From: Rotaria sordida
Taxonomy: Eukaryota > Rotifera > Eurotatoria > Philodinida > Philodinidae
DNA length: 64,000 bases
Direction: 5' to 3'
Assembly (NCBI GenBank): GCA_905250125.1
Contig: CAJNOL010000528.1
Coordinates: 1 to 64,000 of the forward strand
Of this stretch, positions 1-12,272 are shown piece after piece (within the stretch, counting starts at the first letter, position 1; each line of letters opens with the position of its first letter). The translations under genes and the position numbers were made by a program. Below the pieces are notes generated by a model. That model was given only the letters and a program-made list of their open reading frames with translations, was not told the DNA's origin and made no database searches.

Positions 1-105
1 TAGAACGCTAGCTTTCTTCTTGTTTTGGGAAGTAGTGGCAGATATTACCTTCACAACATGTGTCGTGTTATCAAGAATACACAGTGTCAATAGAATAGCC
101 GGATT
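1..105. repeat. End of a terminal-inverted-repeat MITE (copy cut by the window edge)
   Basis: The sequence begins with a GCTAGC-type end followed by TTGTTTTGGG and ATGTGTCGTGTTATCAAGAA. The same string, with about 70-75% identity by eye, forms both arms of the foldback at 45172-45416. This copy therefore looks like one terminus of the same non-autonomous DNA element. The other end is not visible, and the next 60 bases do not match the arm. Confidence 0.55.
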
Positions 106-164
106 CTTCACTACTCTAGTATTCACTTAAATCCTGGATAATACACCACACGTAGCTCAAACAG

Positions 165-395
165 ATACTGTTGTGATATACGATCACAGACCGTTTATCC
201 ATAACGCTTCGTTATAATATATGTACTACTTACCTATCGGATTTCTGAAGGATTAAGTAAAAAAATAGTGAAGAAATGTGCCCCGAAATACATAAAACGA
301 TCTCCCCGTGATTAGCAACAGCAGCTACATCATGTTTTATATTTTAATATTGCAGAGATTATGCTAACAGCTATATTTATTCACTAACTGAAAAT
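165..395 (+). repeat. Dispersed repeat, copy A (second copy at 38254-38490)
   Basis: A stretch of about 230 bp aligns in the same orientation with 38254-38490. Shared landmarks in order are CTCGTTATAAT/TTCGTTATAAT, GGATTAAGTAAAA, GAAGAAATGTG, AGCTACATCAT and GCTGACAGCT/GCTAACAGCT. No protein is seen in either copy, so it is probably non-coding transposon sequence. Confidence 0.6.
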
Positions 396-412
396 GACTT
401 CAGTCAAGATTA

Positions 413-430
413 AACCCAAATATTTGGGTT
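413..430. repeat. Perfect 18-bp palindrome
   Basis: AACCCAAATATTTGGGTT reads the same on both strands. It lies about 240 bp beyond the stop codon of the minus-strand RIF1 gene. It could be a transposon centre or a structured 3' flank; nothing else is known of it. Confidence 0.7.
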
Positions 431-667
431 CAGTGCATGTCTTATTAAATATATATATATATATGTTTACTATTAGAAATCATTTTTGATAGAATTATTA
501 TTATTATTATTATATCTGTATCTTCTATTGTTGTTCATAAATCTAATTACTACATTGAGAATGAAATACATATTTCATTTTTACTAACATATGATTTAAA
601 GAAAAAAAAAATAACAGAAAATTATATTCATATCTGACTCAAGGAAAAATATATCACAAAAGATAAT

Positions 668-3600
668 CTAATTATCAAGAAATAAACTTTTTAAATGTAA
701 TTGTTCAAGATGTGTTAATGATGAATTATTAAATAATTGTCGAATTAATTCAATATAATCATCATCAAATGGAAGTCGACCAATATTTTTATATATATCA
801 GCTGCTTTTTGTAAACGTTCACCAAGTGTTCTATTAATAATAGTTTGTTTTTTTGGTGAAATTTGTTCATCTTGTTCATGATTATCACTATTTTTTTCAT
901 CTTGATTTATTAATGATAAATGACGTTTTTGTGGAGATATTTGTTCATCACGATTTACTAAAGCTATTTGACGTCTTGTACGTATAAAATCAATTTGACT
1001 TGTTGATGGTGGTGTTATATCATCATCATCAATATCATTATTATCATTTAAATAAAGTCGTTCATAATCAAGACTATCAATTAATGTATCAACATCATAT
1101 AATGAATGATGTGGATCATTAATAATTGTTGTTGTTGTCGTTGGTAATGATGATGCTTCTTTTGTAAATGTACCATCACTAATTGCTAAATGAAATTTAA
1201 AAAAAAAAACAAAAAAAGTGAATTTTTTTATATATGAAATTAGTTTGATATACCAATTGTTTCTTCAGATGTACTTGCAATTGGTGTAAGAGATTCACCA
1301 TTTGTACCTATAATTGGTGACAATGATGGAGAATTTATTAAACGTTCTTGATATAATGAAAGAGCTTTTTGAATATTAGCTAATTTTGGTGGTGGTATTG
1401 GATAAACTTCAATTTGTGCAGCTGTTGATCGTGCTATATCACCAACAGTATTCATTTTTATTGAACGAAAATAATTAATTGCATTTGTAGGACTATAACA
1501 CAAAAAAAGAAAAGATTTTTATTTATAAACTAAAATAAATAAGATATATACCATACACCACCATATACTACATGAATTAAAGAATCTAATGGTTTATCAC
1601 AATCAATTAATGCTGGATAGATTGGTTCAACAGGTTTTATTTGAGGTGATTCTTCAGTTTTATTTGATTTGGGAGATAACTAAAGATGAAAAAATTAAAA
1701 AACAATTTATATTTTATATAATTTCGTTGAAAATGTATTATTCATTATTTGATTTAATAAGATTTCTTATGAATATTATTTTTGCATTCTAAAAACATTG
1801 GAATTTATTTAAAAATAGAAAGATTCAGAAGAATGAGTTAATTTAGTTTCTATAATAGTCAAATAATTTAAAATTAACATTTACTAGAGATTGGAAATCT
1901 GTCGAGATCATAAATCTGAACAAAATCAGGTATAACCATGATTCAAATCATTAGAAATTGATAAATACAGTAGCAGTCAAAAATATGTTTCTGAAAAATT
2001 AAGCACGCTAGTTTTTTTTGTGATGCACATCGCTTTTTAAAGAAAGATCGTAGGAAATGCGACAAAATCCTCATTTTATTCAAGATATGTGCTCTTTACG
2101 ATGGCACTCTTCCAAACTAATTTCATATAGTCTTTTGACTACTACAAACTATACGATTTGACTTTTCAGAAACCTTTTTCTCACATTCCAACTATGAAAT
2201 TTCAGTTAAATGCTTGATATTATCTTTTTAAGCTGAAATCTTGACAATATTTTATCCAATATTGAGGCTGATGGTTGTTTAAATAATAAGTTCACACTTC
2301 CAAAGTTTCTATTCCTTCCATTGTAAAGGTGTGTATGATCCAAAAGGAAATTCATGCCTCAAACCAAATACCAAGATTTTAGTTCCAAATATATTCTAGA
2401 TTTGTTCCACCCCTAAGTATAGTTTAGTATAAATAAAAGATATTTACATTTTTTTTTGTAATACAGATATCCATGATAGTAATCGTTTATTGTTTTTCTT
2501 TCCTTCTCGTATTTTTTTTCCAATAAACAAATTCTCTATAAAAGACATAGACCGATGAAGAAAAACACTTACAAGGGAAGTTTTCCAATATAAGAAAATG
2601 CTTTTGAGTTCAGACTATGTGCATTATGTAGATTCAAATGAGCTATGAATACTTTGAAAAGAGTTCGTGTCATTAGCTTATCGCTACGGAGATACTACAA
2701 TTTTAGGATATCTTTTAAAGGAGTGCCGTGATAACAGAACAACTGATTTTCGAATTTCGTCTTGAAATTTTTCATAGAAATAGCTCTTAACAAATGTAGT
2801 TTGAGATCTTTCGATTTGCTTCTATCCTGAAATAAGAACATCAAATCTGTCGTTTTATATCAGCGACATAAAAGACATGCTATTACCATCGTTGTATTTT
2901 CGGATAGGAACAGTGACAAAGCTTGAAATATTCACAACAAAATTATGCCTTTCATTACGCCCAAGTTTCAAGTCGAAATTCAAAAATTAGTTGTTCTTGA
3001 GAAGAACCACGGCTAGAGTCCGAAAATTTTGAACTTGACGGATTCTAACCAAGGCATCTATTTAAAAGTGCGGTATCTCCATAACAATATGGTAATGACA
3101 CAAACTCTTTTCAGGATATTCATAGCTCATTTGGATGTATATAGTCTCGGTTTATTAATATAGGATGACTTCTCTCGTTAGTCTTCAAGAATTTCTCTTC
3201 TTTTTTCTTATTTCATTCAAATTTTATGAAAAGACAATCTAAATCAAAATTAAAACAATGATGAACAATAAACAAATTACAACAGTGCAAGATCTCTAGT
3301 CACTAATTAACAAAATCAAAGGGACTAAGAGATCGTGGACTGATGTAAAAAGTCAATACGATACAACATCTATATCAACAAAGGAGTGCAGGTCATCTAG
3401 TCAGGAATAAAACATGTCAACCGGACTCAACAAACTCCACTCCATAGTTGAATAGTATTCACAACATATATATATATATATTAAACTAAGAAATTTTTGT
3501 ATAAAAATTACCTCATATTTTTTTTCATCAGAAAAATTAAATAATTTTGATGAACGTGTTTTATTATTATGAACTGTTTGTTCATTATTATTATTATTAT

Positions 3601-6600
3601 TATTGATTAAATTTGAACGTCGAGTTATGATTGATGATCCATTTTTAATGTCATCTTTATTAGGACTTTTCTTTTTTTGTTGTTGATTATTAATATCACG
3701 ACGTGCTGGTGATGTAAATAATAAAACTTTAACTTGATCATGAAAAGCAACATGACGTGTATGATCTTGTCGAGGTTTTGTTGGTGATAAACGTTTGAGA
3801 ATACTTTTTAATGGACGTGTTTTAATTATTTCATTATTTAATAATAATGATGATGATGAAGGATCGTTTGTAATTGATGGAATAGTTGTTAATATTTCAT
3901 TTGATGATGGAATAGTACGATTTTTTTTGGAATTATTTATTAAACTTTTACGTGCAGATGTTGATGGACGACGTGAACGACGAAGTTTTTTTGCAATTGA
4001 TGATTCTTCCGGTATATCATCATCATTATTATTATTTGTTGATATTTGTACCGATGAATTTTCATTTTCTGTTATTATTGTTGTTGTTGATGATGATGGT
4101 GGTGGTGATGTTGATAATGATTCAACTATTGTATTATTTTCTTGTAATGATTCAATTGAAGATGACGAATTTGAAATTGATTGTTTAAATAAAGATATAC
4201 TATTATCATTTATTGATTGTTTATTTTCATTATTTGTATTACGAAGTTGATAAGTTGCCATCATACTTTCAATAGTTGGTGTATCCATTGTAGATGATAA
4301 TGATTGTGTATCACTATTATCATCACAAAGTAATGGTATTACCTGTCGTGTACGTAATTTTTCTTTTTGTTTTTCTGTTAAACAAGTACTTGTTGATGAA
4401 ATACGTTTATTAATAATAACTGGAGAATCAGATTGATCATTATGATTAATATTATTTACTATTGGAAGAAATTTTGATTCAATTTGATCAATATTTTGTG
4501 AACGAATTGTTGTTATACATGATGAATGAATACGTTCAGAAGATGACTGTTGACAATTTATTAATGGAGTTACTATATCAACTTGTTGAGATAATTGACT
4601 TTCATCAGTAATATTTGGTAATATACTATTACCAGTTATATTACTATCATCATGATCAGCAAGAAAACATGGTAATAATAAATGTTCTTTATCTTTAAGA
4701 TCACGAAGACATGCTCTAAATAAATATATATATACGAAATTAAGTATTTTTCGTTTTGATAGAATAAAATTTTTAAGTTTTTCGATTTAAAAATAACGAA
4801 ATATGCTATTGTATTGGTGTGTACTTTTTCAATCTATTGATATACCGATCTCAATATGCTATGGCATACAAATAAATTTTGAATTTATTTTCTCATGCTC
4901 TTCGATAAAGTTTTATCTAGATAGTGTTCTGGAACTCTGTCGATTCGGATTCGGATATGATTTCATACCTGGATCCGATCCGGCAATTAATAAAATTTCG
5001 AAGTTTCAAAATATTTTTTTATTTTTCAAACTGCTGTTTTTATAAAAGCATAGAAGTGAGAACGAATCACAGACGTAGAAACTAAAAGAATTCATTTTTC
5101 TATTGAAAATTTATTTGCAGATGATAATGAATCATATGACGAAATAACTAAATACATAGAGAGGAAAATTCATATCCTTACAGGATATGCTGGACTATGT
5201 ACGTTCTGTACACGTTGTTTATAATAGTTAAAACATGGTCTTTTCTCTACATATGTCACAGAAAAAAATGATGCTTCCTTATTATACATCTCTCATAGAT
5301 AGAGTTCGAAAATTCTGTATCCAACAGGTTCTATTAGGAACTGACTAATGTTGTGAGATAGGGAGCTGAAACTCCGTGTGTGCGTAAAAACAATTACAAA
5401 GAAATCATATGTGAAAAAAAAATTGTCTCAAAAAGTTGCAATTCATTCATATCAGTTGACCTTAAACTTATTGAACATAAGTGTATATGTGATGAGAGTT
5501 TATCGAGTCTATTTGTAGAAACTTGTGCGAATTGTTTATATGTACTGTTGCTTATGCAAGAGATCTTCTATAGGTTTATCTGCTAAAATATTTTCCTATC
5601 ATTACATTTAAATTAGCGGTTTAAAGATGTATATATTCTAGATTTTCTACTCCGTAAAACAATTAACTTTTAATTAGCTTCTATTTTTATTTGCTATAAA
5701 TAAATTAATCCTTTTTGTTTGTTTCTTTCGATAAAATCAAAAGTCAGCTCAATACAATTTATAAGCATAGTTGATTAGTACCATCACTAATACAAAGTGA
5801 ATACAGAGTTGTTTCTAGCAATACTTGTTGGAGTTATGATATCCTTGTTTCCTATAGTTCAATTAGTGGCAGTATCACAGAAGGCCGAAGGGGGAAGTTA
5901 ACCAAGGAAACATTTCCAGCTGTTCGATCTGTCACGATGACTTGTAGAAAAGACCGTTTTTATTTGATTTTCCGATTCTCCCTTATCGAATTATAGACGT
6001 TTTGCTTGATTTTTGTCCTATGAACATAGGATCACTGAGAATCTGAATGATCAAATTTCGAGCTGAAATTTTGTCTATAGATATAAGATATTTCCATTTA
6101 AAAGCGATGCCTCTTGTGAGCTGTTTTTCAAAAGAAGAGTGTTTCTAGTGACCATCAGGCCTATCTATGAACAAAAGTGACTATAATGTTTTATTCCATA
6201 ACAGAATATGTGTAGACTTTCTCTACCTAATGATTTATGTACTATCAAGTTCTATTGCATACCGTTGAGATATCACCAGAGGGCGTTACCTTCGCTACAT
6301 TCTTACATTAGTCGTGACGAAGATGGTGCCCTCTGTCAATATCTTACCGGTACGCAATAGAACATATATCATTAGATAGAGGAAATCTTCCTCTATAAAC
6401 CTAAATATATCCTGTTCCGAGGTCAAAGATTGCTACGAAACTTATAATCGTCTTTCAGTTCGGAATTCAATCATCCAGATTTTCAACGGTCCGATGCTCA
6501 TAGTGGCAAAAATTTAGTAAAGCGCCCATAATCCAATATGCGAATATCAAAAAATTCAACAAAAACAGACTTTTTATTATTCGTCACAATCGATAGAATA

Positions 6601-9600
6601 ATGTCCGTAATGTCAAGCTTGAACAGTTAAAAAATATTTCATCGTCAACTGTCTTGAAGCCACTGCTAAGTTCAATATTTTTACAATCAAAATGTAAGTT
6701 AATAGTTTTAATAATTAATCGATATAGAAAAAAAAAAGCCATATTAAATCTTCTATTTACCTAAGTTCATTTGGATAAACAATAAATGTTAAACGTCCAA
6801 ATGTTTCATTCCAACATTTTCTAGCTTTATTTCTAATTATTGTTTTATTATGTTGAAAAGCAATTATTAATAATGGATAAATAAGTTGTAAAAGAGATAA
6901 ACCATTTGATGATTCATATACAGTATGTAATGTTGATAGAATTTTATTTAATATAATATTATCTATTTGTTGTGATTGTTTATTTACTAATATTGGTGAT
7001 GAATTTAATGTTGATGTTGTTGTTGTTGTTGTTAATATTTGTTCATATGTTGTAAGAAATAATTGTAAATGTGTTAAATTAGTTAAAATAATTTCTAATT
7101 GTGAACATGTTTTACATAAATTAAATAAATCAATAATAAGATCACGTACATATGTAAATACAATTGATTTTGATTGTTCATTTGTTGATATTTTATTTGA
7201 TTTTAATAAACAATAACAAATAAATAACCATTGAATATTATTATCATTATTTAATAATAAACGTTGTAATATAGAATTAATTATAATTGATAATTGTGTA
7301 TAACAAAGTATAATTGATGATAATAAACGTTTTGATATAGTTGATAAATCAATATCAAAAAAAGTTTTTAATAAACATTTTATTATTGTTAATATAAAAC
7401 CAAATAAACGTTGATTATTATTATAATCATTTATTGTTTGTTGAAAAATAGTTGTATGTCGAAATAATTCAATATATAAATTAATTAATTGTTTACCATC
7501 AAGTAATATTAAACGATATAATGCTTTAAATAATTGTGTCCATATTAATGTATATGAATAATCAAGATTTTGACAATCACTAAATGATAATGGACGAATT
7601 AATAATTCAATAGTTGTTTCTTGTTGTTGATTATTTTCATTTATTGAATGTGTACGATTAAGTATATTAATTAAATGTGTTGAACAACGTAACCATATAT
7701 GCCAAAATAATAATGAAATTTTTAATGATTGATTTGTTAATTCAATTGAACATTTAAGTAATAATGAACATGTTTGATAACAAAAATTATCATCAGATGT
7801 TTTTGATAATGTATCAATTAAATATGATAATATATGAAGATATGTATCTTCAATTGTTTGATCATTATCATTATTAAAACGAATTGAATGTTCTAACATC
7901 ATATGAAGATATTGATCAGATAATGTTGTACGATTTGAACAAGATTGATCAGATAATGAAGATTTTTCTTCTATTGAGAAAGAAGAAAAATTAATCGTTT
8001 TAAAGATTCAAATAGTATTCTACCAGAAGATTTTTCTTTTTCAGAGAGGCAATTTAAGAGTTCGAGAAGGCCAATCAGGGTTTTCGATTATGAGGTTTCC
8101 AATAGGCAGACATTGTCGTGGTGAGATGAATAGGTACCGAGTCACCATTTCTAACATTCCGATGGTGAACACATTTTCTGACAAATTTTTAGCTCCTCGC
8201 AAAAATATCGACAACCCTGTCTTCGAAAAGGCACTGTCATCACGGCTCCTACACTGGATTCTATTGAGTTTGTTCAAGTAGACTGTTTTAAAGTTTTTCT
8301 TTATTTTCAGAAACGATGAATGGTCCTTCATATTGTACGTATATTTAATTCTCTGTTGTAGATTTTATTACTATAATTGGATGCTTGCTAGAGGATACTA
8401 TAGACAATATAATATTATTAAAAAATTATAGAACTGAATTTATGAAAAAGTTGAAAGAAAATATATGCGCAAAAAACAAACACGTGGCATATAAACTTTT
8501 CAAATTTATATATTTCATATAGATGACAACAGATTTAAATAGATAAGTAACATCTCTTATATCTATCAAATACACTAATCCTCAAGTTTGGAAGAGTTGT
8601 TCCTGATATTTATGTTTAATGAGTATTATTCAATGTTATCATCTTCTTCTACATTGATATCAACATCTTTATCTTTATTGTTGACTTCTCCGTAGTTCTT
8701 TGCATTCTTAGTATGATGAATAGGTTCTTGTGATGTTTGTAAACTATAAGAAATACGTCATAGTGATATAAAAAAAATTAAGATAAGAGATGTGTCATGG
8801 ATACATAAATGAAGTCATCAGTTCTATTTTTAAAATACCTATCACCCTTTAAAATAGGACTAATTGTAGCGAATCGTAGCTTCTATATGATCGTAGGCAG
8901 AATACATAATAAATATCTATTATTGCATACAAAAAATAGAAAACAACAAAAAACATTAAAATCTCAACCTGAATTTGAGATCAAAGAGCTTTGATTATTT
9001 TTTATTAATGAAATATGAAGTAGTTTCTTATTAGTTTTGTTATTTATTACTACTAATGAGTAATATTATTCTTGTAATAAAAAAAAAACAAGAGATAAGA
9101 TATAATATATAAACGGAGAACAATTAAACTATTGGTACATTAATATTATTTATTAATCAAATCATTTTTTATTTTTAAAAAGTCATCTAAGAATTGGTTA
9201 ATTTAAAGTTGAAATCGACGCTATATATCATCGTGATCAACTTATTAAATTCTACAAACTGACATAAAGCCTATTGAAAATAGAAACTCACACTTAGGAA
9301 CCTTCCGTTCTTACTATGAAAGTTGAATTCCAATCAATGATTAGAAATATTTCTACTTGTTTTTGCTAGGAAATCTTTTATGAAACTTACGTGATCGATT
9401 ATGTTGTGTAGTTGATAATGTTTTTGTTCGTATACTTGAATCACGTAATACTGTTTCAATAGCCAAAGGAAAATTTGTTTGTTCAAATGTATGAAATAAT
9501 TTTAATAAAAATCGAGTTGATATACGTGAATCAATCCATAATTTTTCAATACATGTTAAAAGACATGTATTTATTGTTAAACGTTGATTATTATTAATTG

Positions 9601-12272
9601 TATTATTTGATATATATAAATGTGTTAAATGAATTAAATAAGAATTCCAACAAATTAAACCTAAAGATTTATTTTCATCTATTGTATTTTCTAATAATTC
9701 ATCAATAATTGTATCAAATAAATAATTAAGTATTTGATCACCAGCTATTTTAATAATATATTCACCATTTATATTATCAATTAATATATCATGAAGATAT
9801 TGTTCACCTATTTGACGACATTCTGACCACCATGTTGTTGAAAGTATTTTCGATGATATATTATAACCAAATGTAAATGAAAGAAATGGTAAAATAACAT
9901 CATCAATATGTGTTGGATAAGTTGATACTAATATTAACCAAGCACGAGATTTAGCTATTGATGCTGATTTATTTTTTGATGTATTATCAGGTAGAAAAGG
10001 TGTTAGAAATAATTTTAATAAACGATTATATAATTGTTGTTGATGAATATCATCATTATGTAAATTTAAATCTGAACGATATATATGAGACATAAATGAA
10101 GCCCATGAAGAAAATGCAGCAGCACGTATTGAATAATTAGCAACAATAAATGCTATTAGAAAAGAAATATATGAAAAAAAAAACAAAAAAAATCTTCTTA
10201 AGATTTTTCATAATATTTTTAAATAACTTGTATATAGTAAAAAGTCTTTGCATCATATGTAAGTCGAGGTTTTGCGGGCTTAGCAACATAGGAAGAAGAA
10301 CAATGGTATTAACAAGACTTAGATTGTTGTAGAATATTTCAAATCTTTCTTCAAAATTTGAATAGTTGGAATATATTTTTTGTTTCTACATAGATAAAAA
10401 TTTATATTCTAAATGTCAAGAATCCTTTGATTTACCACAGTCGTCATATGATCAACATAAAAAGTGTGAATTAATCAAACTATAAATTTAGGGAATAATC
10501 AATATTTATGAACTTATCAAGATATATATAATAGTGTATTGAGACCTGCTGTAAATATAATAGATATATGCAGCAGGTTCATTTGCTAGTTACATCAATG
10601 GTTAGAATATTAATCATGTTAAATAAAAGAAAAACAACGAGTGAATAGCAACTTCTATTCGAAATACAGAAATAATTAAGACAGATCATTTCTCTGATGA
10701 TCAATAATTCTTGAAAAACAACTAAAGTCTGTCAGAGATTTTGTACTGGACCTATTTTTTATTAGTATAATGAGGCGGAAGAACACATGTGGCCTTCATA
10801 TTTTAGACTCAAAGCAGTTGTACTGACAAGTTTGTTTTTTCTCGCTTGATGCTAGTTCATTGATAGCAAACCTTTGACGACAGTCAACATAGACATCTGT
10901 ACAAAATTTTCATGTAGCTTATGAAAGAGAATCTTTTCAACTGTCTCTTTCAAATTTCAATGATCTTTTATCTATAGATACTATATAGTCTTCTAATAAA
11001 AATTCTAAAAAGATTTCAGTTCCAATTGAGATTTAACTATGCTATCGAATTTTGATCTGAAACTAGACGATGTTCTCTTTTAATAATAGTGATATATACA
11101 AATGAAATGTGATAATTAAAATTGATCAATATATTTTTAAGAAATTTTAATGAACTAGGAATTCATCGTATGTAACATCACACAATTATATAAACCGATA
11201 TATACTATCTAGGGTATGAGTTTGAGTGTCCTCTGTAGTCATATTCTAATTATCATATTTCTTCTGTTTATATCACTATTATTAAAAAAGAACATCATCG
11301 TAAGTACTCAAAGCTCATATAGATCTTGTTGGATAAGGACTACTCTTTGTTTATATATAAACTAATTTTCATTGAAGTCAGTTAGATTTACTTTACAAAA
11401 TACCCAAATTATTTCTCTTTTTTACACGAAGATTCTATTCATAAAAATTCCTTTGTAAAATTTACAAAAAAAAATCTAAACCTACCGTCTTGCATAACAC
11501 CTAACATTTCATTTCCTTTAGTATGTCCACGTGTTAATAATCGACTAAGAAGTGCAGCTAATGGTTCCCATAAATGTATAGCAAATAAAGCTAATTTTGT
11601 ATCATCAACATGTTTAACCCATGTTTTTAATTGCGTAAGAAAATGTGTCGAAATAATCGATGATGGTGATCGACCTAATACATCAACAATTTCTTTTGGT
11701 AATGGTGTAAAATTTTTTACTATTTTTGTAAGTAAATCAATAATTAAATCACCATAAATTATATATGATGATGATGATATATGTGTAACAACAAAATGTA
11801 ATATACTTGATAACCATTCTGCTAATGTTGAATTTAATAAATTTGAATAATTTTCAATAAGTATAATAAGAAATCGTAATGTTAATAATAATATATCATT
11901 ATTATCTTCATCTATTGATAATATACGTTTAATAAATGGTAATAAATTTTGTTTAAATTGTATATCAGTTAATTCTATAAGTAAATTCGTATGATTTGTT
12001 ATTAAACAATCAAGAATGAATAAAAGAATTTTAACATCAATATTTATTGAATTCGATAATATATTACAAAGAATTTCAATTAATGATGATCGAAGATTTG
12101 TTATTTGATAACATTGATTATAGATATTTATAAATTGTATTGAACAATGAAGATTTTTACGAAGATCATCGAGTATACTTGACTCATCCAGAGTTGTAGT
12201 TATTAAAGATGATGTTGAAGTTACATTTGTTGAACGTGTTTTGCGTACTCCTGTCATTGATAATGATGACAT
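668..12272 (-). CDS. RIF1: RIF1, telomere-associated/replication-timing protein
   Basis: RIF1 controls replication timing and double-strand-break repair by bringing protein phosphatase 1 to chromatin. Seven exons join in phase without a break: 12272-11486, 10152-9391, 7970-6761, 4715-3512, 1679-1552, 1492-1254 and 1185-668 (4848 nt, 1615 aa). Residues 1-920 are helical HEAT-like sequence of the RIF1 N-terminal family. Residues 920-1320 are Ser/Asn-rich and disordered. They contain SILK (residues 1224-1227) followed by the RVxF-type motif RHVAF (1240-1244), the tandem PP1 docking pair of animal RIF1. The C-terminal domain follows, with MNTVGDIARSTAAQIEVYPI and a second conserved stretch of short helices. 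The start chosen is the first Met of an open exon and gives MSSLSMTGVRKTR. Vertebrate RIF1 is longer because of its linker. Introns 1-4 are 1.3-2.0 kb and introns 5-6 are about 60 bp. The identity rests on motif order and recall, not on a search. Confidence 0.85.
2611..3150. repeat. Foldback element in RIF1 intron 4 (arms about 170-200 bp)
   Basis: The left arm (about 2611-2790) and the reverse complement of the right arm (about 2950-3150) share AAATGAGCTATGAATA, AAAGAGTT(C/T)GTGTCATTA and GGAGATAC. They also share an AACAACTxATTTTxGAATTTCG block. The arms are imperfect, so the element is old. The outermost motif, GCATTATGTAGAT followed by CAAATGAGCTATGAA, recurs as a compact hairpin at 35815-35896. 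This indicates one repeat family in two genes. Confidence 0.7.
6190..6425. repeat. Foldback element in RIF1 intron 3
   Basis: The two halves are inverted copies around about position 6305. The left half reads GTTCTATTGCATACCG then AGAGGGCGTTACCTTCG. The right half, reverse-complemented, reads GTTCTATTGCGTACCG then AGAGGGCACCATCTTCG. The outer flanks (TCTCTACCTAATGAT versus CCTCTATCTAATGAT) also pair. No open frame is present, which is typical of a MITE. Confidence 0.75.
8041..8331 (-). other. GC-richer open segment inside RIF1 intron 2, unknown origin
   Basis: A 96-codon open frame on the minus strand is clearly less AT-rich than its surroundings. It reads like real protein in part (for example SENVFTIGMLEMVTR and PRQCLPIGNLIIENPDW). 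The plus strand is also open over 63 codons. I do not recognise the family. Its position in an intron next to poly-T tracts suggests a transposon or gene fragment and not a RIF1 exon. The RIF1 splice phases work without it. Confidence 0.3.
8622..8745 (-). pseudogene. Exon-like coding scrap in RIF1 intron 2
   Basis: On the minus strand a TTATAG acceptor at about 8746 is followed by 38 open codons and a stop. The peptide is acidic at its end (VDINVEEDDNIE then stop). It resembles a last exon of some gene, but no upstream exon is in reach. It could be a relic moved in with intron repeats or an alternative RIF1 3' exon. The evidence is weak. Confidence 0.25.
10544..10578. repeat. Short hairpin in RIF1 intron 1
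   Basis: ACCTGCTG and CAGCAGGT form a perfect 8-bp stem. An AT-rich loop can extend the stem further (TAAATATA against TATATG). Confidence 0.5.
11066..11302. repeat. Foldback element in RIF1 intron 1 (arms about 57-62 bp)
   Basis: The left arm (11066-11122) and the reverse complement of the right arm (11241-11302) share a CGATGTTCTCTTTTAATAAT-type block. This runs on into AGTGATATA and then (A/G)AAATxTGATAATTA. About 120 bp separates them. The element has a MITE-like build and is non-coding. Confidence 0.7.

Noticed and set aside
1589..1792. 67-codon plus-strand frame
   Set aside because: It overlaps RIF1 exon 5 on the opposite strand, and the translation is poly-hydrophobic.
3795..4250. 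151-codon plus-strand open frame opposite RIF1 exon 4
   Set aside because: It is a mirror of the Ser/Asp/Asn-rich RIF1 exon. Low-complexity codons leave the reverse strand open, and the translation (runs of D, I, V, F) has no domain.
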